A stretch of DNA of 7,099 nucleotides, from assembly GCA_902783675.1 (NCBI GenBank), contig CACZRW010000158.1:1-7099 (forward strand). Direction: 5' to 3'. The translations under genes and the position numbers were made by a program. The notes under the pieces are model-generated. The model did not search any database and had not been told where the DNA came from. It was given only the letters and a program-made list of their open reading frames with translations. This document shows positions 1-7,099 of the stretch, piece after piece (within the stretch, counting starts at the first letter, position 1; each line of letters starts with the position of its first letter). Source of the DNA: an uncultured Pseudomonadota bacterium. GTDB lineage: Bacteria; Pseudomonadota; Alphaproteobacteria; CACZRW01.

Positions 1-1955
1 TCGCGCTGCACCTTAGGCAGTTCGATGCTGGTGCGGTCGCCACCCTTGAAGCCTTCTATGTCCACAGGCATTTCCTCGCCCTCAAGACTGGGAGCGATAC
101 CACCTACGAAGATAACCTTGTCGATACCCTTCAACTGGTCAATGGTCTCCTGATAGTCGATAGGGTGTTCCCTGGCAATATTGATGGCCAGATTAGCATT
201 ATAAGTATGAACGTGCGAGAAGCGCACCTCAATATGGTAGCTTTTTCCCTTCTCCGCCTGAATAGCCACACGGTTGGGCGTAGTACGCCAGATATGGTGG
301 CGGAACTTCTGCACACCGTCGATGTAAAGTTCAAAATGGCCGCAACCGTCCACATTCACCACATATTCGCCAGCATCCCTGGGAGTAAAAGTCGTCTCGT
401 ACTTGGCAGAAAAGTCCTCAAGCTGTACGCCAGGAGCAAAGTTGTGCATGCCAAAAGTGGTGACGGCTAATGGCGTGGTATAATACTGCGTAGTGACGGG
501 CTTGCCCTCCATCAGGCGATTGTTCCAGAAAGTGCCTTTCATGCCTTTCTTACCCTCAAAGCTGCACTGCGAAGCCATCAGGCACTCCATGACCTTGTCG
601 TATGTCAGGTCGCAACCTTGGAAATACTTTAAAGTGGAACTTTTGCCGTATAGAGACGAGCGCTTCACCTTCAGCTTCTCACAGATACCGTCAAGAATGG
701 TGACGGTGCCGTTAGGCTGACCATTATAGTTGCCCCACATCATAGGCGTATTATCAGCATTCGGTCCGATAACGGCTATTTTCTCCCTGCCCCTTTGCAA
801 AGGAAGGATATTATCCTTATTCTGAAGCAGTACCATCGTCTGGCGAGCCATATCCAACGAGAGGTTGGCAGACGCTTTGGCAGACATAGCCGAATATGGA
901 ATCTTCGACCACTCGACGAGCGACGGATCATCCATCTCACCCAAGTCGAAGCGGCCCTCCAACAGACGGATAACATGCTTGTCAACCTCAGCCTCAGTGA
1001 TAAATCCGCGCTTCACGGCTTCAGGAATACTCTTATACGCATAACCGTAGCCGCACTCCACGTCAGTACCGGCTATAGTTGCCTTGGCTGAAGCATGTAC
1101 AGGTGATGATGACGACTTATGGGACTCATAAAAATCCGAAACGGCCCCACAGTCACTCACCACCAAATACTGAAACCCCCACTCGTCGCGCAGAATGGTC
1201 TGCAGCAGACGCTGAGAACCACAGCAAGGGTCATCGTCCAGCCGCTGGTAGGCACACATCACCTCGCGTACCTTTGCATCCTGCACCAATGTCTTGAAAG
1301 CAGGCATATAGGTCTCCCACATATCACGAGGCGACACGCTGGTAAGGTTAGCTGAGTGGCGGGTGTATTCCGGACCACTATGTACGGCATAGTGCTTGGC
1401 ACAGGCCCACAGTTTACGATACTTCGCGTCCTCAGGTCCCTGCAGCCCGCGAACCACCTGCACGCCCATCACTGACGTCAGATAGGGGTCTTCACCGTAC
1501 GTTTCCTGTCCCCTGCCCCATCGCGGGTCGCGAAAGATGTTGACATTCGGTGTCCATACTGACAGGCTGTGGAACTTCTCGTCCTCGCCCTTCAAATCGT
1601 GCATGCGATGGTTATACTGCGCACGGAACTCTGTTGAAACTACGTCGAAACATTTATACAACAAATCAGGATTAAATGACGCCGCCATAGCCACTGGCTC
1701 AGGAAATACGGTGACGTTGCCCATGTTGGCTGCACCATGCAGAGCTTCACTCCACCAGAAAAACTTCTTGATGCCTAATCGCGGAATGGCCGGACTCTCG
1801 TCCAACATCAGCTGTGCCTTCTCTTCCAATGTCAGCCTTGAACACAAGTCCCTGGCACGCTCTTGTGCAGACAGACTTGGATTCTTGTAGGGCAGCTCTT
1901 GCGCCGTTACCGAAAGGGCAAAAACGCACAGGGCTATCGTTGTCTTCATCTTCAT
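1..1955 (-). CDS. Glycoside hydrolase family 3 enzyme with PA14 insert, probable secreted beta-xylosidase (partial, 3' end outside window)
   Basis: Exo-acting GH3 hydrolase that probably releases xylose (or arabinose/glucose) from the non-reducing ends of oligosaccharides in the periplasm. My translation from 1955 is open for 651 codons to the left edge. Residues 1-19 form a Sec signal (MKMKTTIALCVFALSVTA, then QE) with no lipobox Cys. The TIM-barrel domain (about 25-340) carries WWSEALHG (about 66-73), RDPRWGRGQETYGEDP (about 142-157), K187-H188 in AKHYAVHSGPE, and the nucleophile D268 in VVSDCGAV. The alpha/beta sandwich starts near 360 (NILPL, AVIGPNA). A PA14-like insert spans about 470-595 (from GTFWNN). 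E625 in GGIAPSLEGEEM aligns by motif with the acid/base of GH3 xylosidases. SDC and WWxEALHG are typical of the xylosidase clade; glucosidases usually have SDW or SDY. Relatives with a PA14 insert are around 850 residues, so roughly 200, including the fibronectin-III-like end, are missing. M3 (1949) is an equally good start. It follows susC/susD but has its own promoter. The family is sure; the substrate is inferred. Confidence 0.95.
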   Translation of the reverse strand, partial: MKMKTTIALCVFALSVTAQELPYKNPSLSAQERARDLCSRLTLEEKAQLMLDESPAIPRLGIKKFFWWSEALHGAANMGNVTVFPEPVAMAASFNPDLLYKCFDVVSTEFRAQYNHRMHDLKGEDEKFHSLSVWTPNVNIFRDPRWGRGQETYGEDPYLTSVMGVQVVRGLQGPEDAKYRKLWACAKHYAVHSGPEYTRHSANLTSVSPRDMWETYMPAFKTLVQDAKVREVMCAYQRLDDDPCCGSQRLLQTILRDEWGFQYLVVSDCGAVSDFYESHKSSSSPVHASAKATIAGTDVECGYGYAYKSIPEAVKRGFITEAEVDKHVIRLLEGRFDLGEMDDPSLVEWSKIPYSAMSAKASANLSLDMARQTMVLLQNKDNILPLQRGREKIAVIGPNADNTPMMWGNYNGQPNGTVTILDGICEKLKVKRSSLYGKSSTLKYFQGCDLTYDKVMECLMASQCSFEGKKGMKGTFWNNRLMEGKPVTTQYYTTPLAVTTFGMHNFAPGVQLEDFSAKYETTFTPRDAGEYVVNVDGCGHFELYIDGVQKFRHHIWRTTPNRVAIQAEKGKSYHIEVRFSHVHTYNANLAINIAREHPIDYQETIDQLKGIDKVIFVGGIAPSLEGEEMPVDIEGFKGGDRTSIELPKVQR

Positions 1956-1995
1956 ACGGTTATCCGGTTTTTGTTTGTGAGTTATGATGATGGTG

Positions 1996-2003
1996 CAAAG
2001 TTA
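1996..2003 (-). promoter_or_regulatory. Bacteroidetes-type -7 promoter element of the GH3 gene
   Basis: Read on the minus strand this is TAACTTTG, a full match to the Bacteroidetes primary-sigma -7 consensus TAnnTTTG. It lies about 40 bases upstream of the GH3 start. The flanking core TAACTTTGCACC (1992-2003) is identical to the one upstream of the susC-like gene. No TTTG is found at the expected -33 position (about 2023-2027); that place is taken by the 8-base palindrome TGACGTCA (2019-2026). Transcription would start near 1985-1992, giving a leader of about 30-37 bases. The element is seen directly; its activity is inferred. Confidence 0.6.
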
Positions 2004-2088
2004 CGAAATAATCTGCTATGACGTCAGCCGTGAATGTATCAAATACTTTCGCTGGTGTAGCAAAGAGAGAATGAACTGTTGTAACAAG

Positions 2089-2125
2089 AAAAAAGGAGGG
2101 CAGTCCGACGCTGGACACACCCTCC
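2089..2125 (-). terminator. Rho-independent terminator after the susC/susD-like pair
   Basis: On the minus strand, 25 bases after the susD-like stop, GGAGGG (2125-2120) pairs with CCCTCC (2100-2095). A small asymmetric internal loop follows, then GTCC (2116-2113) pairs with GGAC (2106-2103) around a six-base loop. The outer stem runs directly into six T residues (2094-2089). This is a complete intrinsic terminator shape. It separates the transport genes from the GH3 gene, which has its own promoter element about 85 bases further on. A T6 run also lies at 2134-2139 on the plus strand, but it is 8 bases from the stem, so plus-strand termination is unlikely. Confidence 0.85.
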
Positions 2126-2150
2126 CGAAAGTGTTTTTTCTAACTATCGT

Positions 2151-3923
2151 TTACTTTTCGTAGCCAGGATTCTGCTTCAGTTCGCCGTCCTTATTAGCCA
2201 AGATAGCTGACTGCGGCACAGGCAGCAAGTCGAAGTGAGCGTCATAGTCCTTACTGTCAGCGCTGTGGGCAGCAGTGAAGTAGGGATTATACTTCTTGAT
2301 GCGCTCTGCCAGCTTTCCAACGCGAACCAATGTCAGACGGCGCTTCTCCTCACAGGTCAGCTCACGCAGACGTTCGTCCAGAATGTAGTCGATATTCACC
2401 TGACTGGCTGTACAAGGCTTGGCCTGTGCACGGTTATGCAGCACATTGATGTCGTCAGCAGCCTTAGCTGGCTGATTCAAGTTCACGTAAGCCTCAGCAC
2501 GCAGCAGATAAGCCTCAGCCAGACGGAAGAAATACTGGTCGGTATAAGTCTTACCGCCTGTACCAGCAAGCTGATAAGTTGCCTTGTTCTGATATTGTGC
2601 ATCAGGATAATGGAACGGCGTAGTCATCTTTGTTGAATAGCCGCACATAAAGCGGTTAGGCAACTGGGTCGTAGCATTCACGCCACCACCAAAGCCTGTC
2701 TCCATAGACCAGCCAGCAGGTAACACGGTCTTTTCCAAATCGAAGTACCCGTCGGGCATGGCAGCCTTCAGTTCAGGATTTTCATCAAGTATATTGGTAC
2801 GGTGAATCTTGAAACGACGCGGCCAGTTATACTCAGAGTTACGCATATCGTTGAAATCGTCAGCCCAAATACCACTGTAAAGATGGCTGACAGCATAGTG
2901 CGTGCCAATGCCACGTCCACCAGTCATGTCACCAATAGGCCAGTTGAACAGCTGAAGCTTGGTTCCGTCAGGTTTGATAATCTGGAACTTGTCAACCTGA
3001 GGAGCAAAGAAACGCTCGCCCCAGAAGCTACCAGGATTCCAGAAGAAATGGCTGGTATTGTTACCACCACCATCAACATTGGTCTCAAACTGAATGACCC
3101 ATACTGCTTCTGTATTGCCAGAGGCACGGTTCTGGTTGTTCGGACGGAACAAGTCATAGAACACGTCACCAGGCTCATTGACCTGAGAACCAAAACGCTG
3201 TGTCATCAGCTTCAGGTTGGGATTGTCGATAACAGCAGAAGAAGCCGTGACTGCTTTTTCGTTAGCACCTGTAGCCAGATAAACCTCAGCCAGCAACATG
3301 TTGGCAGCGGGCTTACTGATTTCACCATCGCGGACTGTATTGATTTCAGGCAGGTTGGCGGCAGCGAATTCCAAGTCCTCAACGACCTGAGCCATTACCT
3401 TATCCTTTGCCTCGCGCGAATAGTCTGTCTTCGGTGCTGTCACCTCCGTGAGCTGGAGGGGCACGTCACCATAAAGATATGCCAGGGTACGATAACCGAG
3501 GGCACGGAAGAAACGACCTTTAGCCTCATAAACCTTCTTCTGTTCGTCAGTCAGACCTGAGGCACTACCCAGACGGCTGAGAACGGTGTTTGCCTGGGCA
3601 ATGAGCTTGTAGTTCTCGTCCCAGTAGAACTTGGCCATCGCACCCGAAGGTGAAAGGTCTGCTGTAACATTAGACTGAAGCGGGTCAGCCGTAATCCACA
3701 TGTCAGTGTGCTTGGAGAGGTCCGTCGTACGGTCGTACGTCGTATAGAACTCCTCACGGGTGAGGAAGTAGAGTTCCGCTACAGCGGCATCAAAGTCAGC
3801 TACAGAATTGTATGAGTTCGATGCTGAGTTAAAGTCAAGGGCTTTCTCCTCCAGGAACTTGTCCTCGTTACAACCGGTCAGCAACATGGCTGCCAGCATG
3901 GAGAATAAATATATCTTTTTCAT
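2151..3923 (-). CDS. SusD/RagB-family surface lipoprotein, nutrient-binding partner of the SusC-like transporter
   Basis: Surface-exposed lipoprotein that binds glycan and forms the lid of the SusC/SusD outer-membrane importer. The 590-residue protein opens with a lipoprotein signal ending in LLTGC, with Cys18 the lipidation site. The acidic NED that follows resembles the Bacteroidetes lipoprotein export signal that sends proteins to the cell surface. Family hallmarks are an N-terminal SusD region with AKGRFFRALGYRTLAYLYGD (about 134-153), a TPR-like RLAEAYLLRAEAYVNLNQ starting at 467, ILDERLRELTCEEKRR (about 513-528), LLPVPQSAI (about 566-574) and the near-terminal NPGY (585-588). Length is normal to slightly long (classical SusD is about 550). 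The start lies 6 bases after the susC-like stop, so the two are almost certainly cotranscribed and perhaps translationally coupled. No Shine-Dalgarno is seen. The bound glycan cannot be read from the sequence; xylan-type oligosaccharides are inferred from the GH3 neighbour. Confidence 0.97.
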   Translation of the reverse strand: MKKIYLFSMLAAMLLTGCNEDKFLEEKALDFNSASNSYNSVADFDAAVAELYFLTREEFYTTYDRTTDLSKHTDMWITADPLQSNVTADLSPSGAMAKFYWDENYKLIAQANTVLSRLGSASGLTDEQKKVYEAKGRFFRALGYRTLAYLYGDVPLQLTEVTAPKTDYSREAKDKVMAQVVEDLEFAAANLPEINTVRDGEISKPAANMLLAEVYLATGANEKAVTASSAVIDNPNLKLMTQRFGSQVNEPGDVFYDLFRPNNQNRASGNTEAVWVIQFETNVDGGGNNTSHFFWNPGSFWGERFFAPQVDKFQIIKPDGTKLQLFNWPIGDMTGGRGIGTHYAVSHLYSGIWADDFNDMRNSEYNWPRRFKIHRTNILDENPELKAAMPDGYFDLEKTVLPAGWSMETGFGGGVNATTQLPNRFMCGYSTKMTTPFHYPDAQYQNKATYQLAGTGGKTYTDQYFFRLAEAYLLRAEAYVNLNQPAKAADDINVLHNRAQAKPCTASQVNIDYILDERLRELTCEEKRRLTLVRVGKLAERIKKYNPYFTAAHSADSKDYDAHFDLLPVPQSAILANKDGELKQNPGYEK

Positions 3924-3929
3924 TGTGTC

Positions 3930-6900
3930 TTAAAGATTAACGTTAATACCAAATGTTACACTCTTCATAACAGGACGATTGTCATAGCAGCTACCTGTTA
4001 TGCGGTTCTGTCCGTTGATGTCCTGATAAGTCATGTTAGGTTCGGGATCCCAGCCATGCCATCCTGAGATGGTCAGCAGGTTCTTGCAGCTCACATAGAC
4101 ATTGATGCCGTCAATGCCAACAGGCTTCAGCCATTCCTTAGGAAGGTCGTAAGTCAGCGAGATGTCCTGCAGGCGCAAGAACGAGCGATTCTCGTAGCGA
4201 TAAGGATTGATGGCGGGGTTAGCATTGTAGAGTGCATAGATACCACCAGGATTGCTGGGCGTCCAGAAGTTGTCAACCTGCTCAGTCAGACGGTTGTGAC
4301 GCAGGGTGTTATCATTCACCAGCTCAGCAAAAGAGTTCTTACCCAAGAAACTTTTGCTGCCACCGACTACTGCATTGAGGAAGAAGCTCAGCGTAAAGTT
4401 CTTGTATTTAAGGGTGTTGAGTAAGCCCATGCGGACGGTAGGATCGTTCTTACCGATGATGCTACGGTCTTTCTCGTTAATCTCACCATCTTCATTGATA
4501 TCGACAATACGATAGTTACCAGGATGATAGCCTTCGGGAATGTTGTCACCAACCTGCCAGATACCATCAATGGTATAGTCATAGATGGCTGACAGCGACT
4601 CCCCGATGAACAGTGATGATGATGTGAGGTCGTCCTCCTGACCGTCACCGTCTGTGTCAAGACCAGCCAGTTTCGTAATCTTATTACTATTGGTTGACAG
4701 GTTGAACATAGAAGTCCACTCAAAGTCCTTAGTAACAATGTTGCGTGAATTGATGGTCAACTCGAAACCTTTATTCTTAATTTCACCGACGTTCGACATG
4801 ATAGAGTTGAAACCGGTTATTGAGGGGATAGACACGGCATAGAGCAAATCCTTGGTCTTGGTCGTATAATATTCAATATTACCAGTGATACGATTGTTGA
4901 ACAAGGCAAAGTCGAGACCAAAGTTGAAACCGGAAGTCTTCTCCCATTTCAGGTCTGCATTCTCCATCGAAGCAAGTTCCTGTCGCATGACACCGCTGGT
5001 AACGCCATCACCAAACACGTAACCGATTGATGAATTGACACGAGCCAATGAAGAATAGCGAGAGGTCTGGTTACCGCTGACGCCATAGCCGGCGCGAACC
5101 TTCAGATAGTCAAGATAGGGCACCTTGAACCACTCCTCGTTGGTCACCACCCAACCGAGTGCAACAGATGGGAACACAGCAGACTTGTTGTTGGCAGAGA
5201 AGCCAGAGAAACCGTCTCGACGAAGGGTGGCAGTCACCATGTAGCGGCTATCGTAAGAATAGTTGACACGATACATCTGATAGAGCAGTGTTTCAATCCA
5301 TGCATCAGAACTGGTGTTCTGCGTAGATGCCAGTTCCAGTGAGTTATAGCCTAAGGTCATACGCGGGAAGATCTTAGCATCAGCAGCGGTATAGCTGTAC
5401 TTACGACGAGAAGCACCGTACACAAAGGTTGCACCTACGCTATGCTTGCCAAACTGATTGTTATAGTTCACGATGTTATCGAGCGTATAGTCATAATAGG
5501 TAGAGTGATGCTTGTAAGCCTGACCGTTGCTATTCTCTGCGAACTCGCTGGCATAGTTATGCTCCCCGATACGGTAGTTGTTACCAAAGTTGATGCGATA
5601 AGTCAGACCCTTCAAAGGCAGCTGCACCTCGCCATAGATATTGGCGAAGAAAGAATTGTTGCGGTCGTAGTCGTCAACCAATGAACCATGATATGGATTC
5701 TCACGGGCATCGTGGGCAGGATAGTGAATCATGTCACCATTCTCGTCGTAAGGCTTTGTCAACGGGCTACTCTCGATAAGGAATGGCAGATAAGTCTCCT
5801 GGCCATCGCGGTTCTCGAACGAACCAAATGCCTGAATACCGGCCTTCAACCACTTCACGGGCTGAATATCAAGGTTCACGCGGATAGAGTTACGCTTATA
5901 GTCATCGTTCAGCAGATAGTTCTTCTGCTGTGTGTTGCCTACAGAAACCAAATACGACATGGCGTCGCTACCGCCTGAAATGTTCAACTTTGTTTCCCAG
6001 ATGTGACCATTACGGGTAAAGTCTCCCCACCAGTCGTAGTCGCCAGGAATGATATTACCCTGGTCGTCGGTCATCCAGGCATCCGGCATACGCTCAGAGA
6101 GCTTGAAGTTCGGATCCTGCTGGGTATAGCCAGAAGCCTCCGTCTTGGAGTACTGCCACAAGCACTCATTATCGAAGCTGAGCATGCGGGCTCGATCCAT
6201 AATCTCCATCTTGTTAGTAGGCGTCTGAATACTGTAGCTGGTCGAAAGCGATATCTTGGCCTTGCCCTTAGCACCCTTCTTCGTAGTAATCAACAGCACG
6301 CCATTAGCAGCCTGAGCACCATAGACAGCGGTAGACGAAGCATCCTTCAGCACGTCAACGCTCTCAATATCAGCAGGATTAATGCTCGAAATACCACCTG
6401 TATAGATGATACCGTCGAGGATAACCAGTACGCTCTGACTACCAGAGATTGTGGTATTACCACGAATAGAGATTTCGGGGTCTGCACCTGCTGCGCTGGA
6501 CTGACCGATGTTCAGACCAGGCACCGTACCCTGCAGTGACTGCAACAGGTTGGTATTAGGCGACTTCTCGAATGCCTCAATGTTAGCCCTGCTTACAGCA
6601 CCAGTCACATCAGCCTTTCTCATCGTACCATAACCGACAACCACCACTTCATTCATCAGATTGCCATCTTCAGCCATGGTAATTTCAAGACCCGTTCCAG
6701 CCTTTACCTCCTGAGTGGCATAGCCCACATAAGAGATAACCAGAACGGCTCCTTGCTTTACATTCAGCGCAAAACGACCATCAAAATCAGTAACGGTACC
6801 GTTGTTGGTACCTTTTTCCATGACAGTGGCACCGATTAATGGTCCTTGAGAGTCTGACACACGGCCACTTGCCTGTCTCACTTGCTCTACAGCAGTTATC

Positions 6901-6992
6901 GATTCCGTAGCTGCCATTGCCTGCTGTGCTGCTGGCATGCCTAAAAGGCACAACCCCATACACAGGGCACTTTTCTTTGCATTGAAACTCAT
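3930..6992 (-). CDS. SusC/RagA-family TonB-dependent outer-membrane transporter
   Basis: Outer-membrane beta-barrel that imports oligosaccharides held by the adjacent SusD-like lipoprotein, powered by TonB-ExbBD. The 1020-residue length is normal. Residues 1-27 are a Sec signal (cleavage AMA, then ATE). A carboxypeptidase-D regulatory-like domain spans about 40-108 (SGRVSDSQGPLIGATV, GTVTDFDGRFAL, ISYVGY). The TonB-box-like NEVVVVGYGT is at 114-123. The plug domain (about 125-240) has the SusC signatures ISIRGN, LDGIIYTGG, INPADIESVDVLKDASSTAV and NGVLLITTKKG. The barrel fills the rest and ends in VTFGINVNL. No N-terminal STN domain is present, so signalling to an anti-sigma factor is not expected. 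Two acidic loops resembling calcium sites occur at 779-788 and 831-842. The ATG at 6992 is chosen because it gives a complete signal peptide; the upstream bases are A/T-rich without a Shine-Dalgarno, as usual in this phylum. It is the first gene of the operon in this window. Confidence 0.97.
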   Translation of the reverse strand: MSFNAKKSALCMGLCLLGMPAAQQAMAATESITAVEQVRQASGRVSDSQGPLIGATVMEKGTNNGTVTDFDGRFALNVKQGAVLVISYVGYATQEVKAGTGLEITMAEDGNLMNEVVVVGYGTMRKADVTGAVSRANIEAFEKSPNTNLLQSLQGTVPGLNIGQSSAAGADPEISIRGNTTISGSQSVLVILDGIIYTGGISSINPADIESVDVLKDASSTAVYGAQAANGVLLITTKKGAKGKAKISLSTSYSIQTPTNKMEIMDRARMLSFDNECLWQYSKTEASGYTQQDPNFKLSERMPDAWMTDDQGNIIPGDYDWWGDFTRNGHIWETKLNISGGSDAMSYLVSVGNTQQKNYLLNDDYKRNSIRVNLDIQPVKWLKAGIQAFGSFENRDGQETYLPFLIESSPLTKPYDENGDMIHYPAHDARENPYHGSLVDDYDRNNSFFANIYGEVQLPLKGLTYRINFGNNYRIGEHNYASEFAENSNGQAYKHHSTYYDYTLDNIVNYNNQFGKHSVGATFVYGASRRKYSYTAADAKIFPRMTLGYNSLELASTQNTSSDAWIETLLYQMYRVNYSYDSRYMVTATLRRDGFSGFSANNKSAVFPSVALGWVVTNEEWFKVPYLDYLKVRAGYGVSGNQTSRYSSLARVNSSIGYVFGDGVTSGVMRQELASMENADLKWEKTSGFNFGLDFALFNNRITGNIEYYTTKTKDLLYAVSIPSITGFNSIMSNVGEIKNKGFELTINSRNIVTKDFEWTSMFNLSTNSNKITKLAGLDTDGDGQEDDLTSSSLFIGESLSAIYDYTIDGIWQVGDNIPEGYHPGNYRIVDINEDGEINEKDRSIIGKNDPTVRMGLLNTLKYKNFTLSFFLNAVVGGSKSFLGKNSFAELVNDNTLRHNRLTEQVDNFWTPSNPGGIYALYNANPAINPYRYENRSFLRLQDISLTYDLPKEWLKPVGIDGINVYVSCKNLLTISGWHGWDPEPNMTYQDINGQNRITGSCYDNRPVMKSVTFGINVNL

Positions 6993-7039
6993 ACTTTAAG
7001 TTTTAGTTAATAAAATAATATAAAATGAATAATTGCGTC

Positions 7040-7060
7040 AAGTATTTTAATAGTATACTT
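7040..7060 (-). repeat. Inverted repeat in the leader of the susC-like gene
   Basis: Six-base arms AAGTAT and ATACTT are separated by nine A/T-rich bases; the arm at 7053-7060 also sits in the palindrome AGTATACT. With the predicted start near 7070 the repeat would lie about 10-30 bases into the leader. It could be a regulator half-site pair or a weak RNA hairpin. The whole stretch is very A/T-rich, so chance is a serious alternative. The remaining leader (6993-7039) shows no further clear structure. Confidence 0.3.
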
Positions 7061-7076
7061 TTTACGTTATGCGGTG

Positions 7077-7084
7077 CAAAGTTA
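7077..7084 (-). promoter_or_regulatory. Bacteroidetes-type -7 promoter element of the susC/susD-like operon
   Basis: Read on the minus strand this is TAACTTTG, a full match to TAnnTTTG, within the core TAACTTTGCACC (7073-7084) that is repeated exactly upstream of the GH3 gene. It lies about 85 bases upstream of the SusC-like start, giving a leader of roughly 75-80 bases. The -33 TTTG would fall just beyond the right edge, so it cannot be checked. The spacer next to the element is an alternating TA run (7083-7093). Confidence 0.65.
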
Positions 7085-7099
7085 TATATATATTCGTCA

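Noticed and set aside
1101..1125. Short trinucleotide repeat (TCA-like) in the GH3 gene
   Set aside because: It simply encodes a short Ser run in a surface loop (KSSSSPVH) and is too short to be a slippage site of note.
1537..1890. 117-codon open frame on the plus strand opposite the GH3 gene
   Set aside because: The minus strand encodes the N-terminal barrel of GH3 with several family motifs; the plus-strand translation shows no family features.
2036..2046. Small inverted repeat GTAT-CAA-ATAC with TTTG inside, upstream of the GH3 gene
   Set aside because: The TTTG is about 36 bases from the -7 element, not near 20, so it cannot be its -33 box; four-base arms are expected by chance.
2802..3560. 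252-codon open frame on the plus strand opposite the susD-like gene
   Set aside because: It lies wholly opposite a gene with strong SusD family motifs, has no recognisable domain, promoter or partner, and is the kind of antisense frame that codon bias leaves open.
6003..6539. 178-codon open frame on the plus strand opposite the transporter plug region
   Set aside because: The minus strand encodes conserved SusC plug motifs across the same bases; the plus-strand translation resembles no protein family I know.

Overview
The window looks like a piece of a Bacteroidales chromosome, most likely Prevotella or a close relative. It carries part of a polysaccharide utilisation locus (PUL). The reasons are the adjacent SusC/SusD-type outer-membrane pair, a family 3 glycoside hydrolase beside it, promoter elements of the TAnnTTTG type in place of an E. 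coli -10/-35, and start codons without a Shine-Dalgarno sequence. The genus is inferred from the style of the sequence and is not proven.

All three genes lie on the minus strand, so the transcriptional order runs from right to left. At the right edge (about 6993-7099) is an AT-rich leader with a good TAnnTTTG promoter element. Next comes a 1020-residue SusC/RagA-type TonB-dependent transporter (3930-6992). Six bases after its stop is a 590-residue SusD/RagB-type surface lipoprotein (2151-3923). A rho-independent terminator (about 2089-2125) follows. A second promoter element (1996-2003) with the same 12-base core then precedes a secreted GH3 enzyme of the beta-xylosidase clade. That gene starts at 1955 and runs off the left edge after 651 residues. 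Its frame is open throughout, but a simple start-to-stop ORF search misses it because the stop lies outside the window.

Together the genes suggest a simple route. SusD and SusC capture an oligosaccharide, probably xylan-derived or a related hemicellulose, and pull it through the outer membrane using TonB energy. The periplasmic GH3 enzyme then trims sugars from its non-reducing end. The substrate is inferred only from the GH3 clade. No regulator, SusE-type glycan-binding protein or endo-acting enzyme is visible here, but the locus may continue on either side.

No tRNA, rRNA, CRISPR array, insertion sequence or phage gene was seen. I found no clear new system. The observations most worth a second look are the shared promoter core together with the terminator that splits the locus into two units, the short TA repeat in the susC-like promoter spacer, and the paired calcium-loop-like motifs in the transporter.
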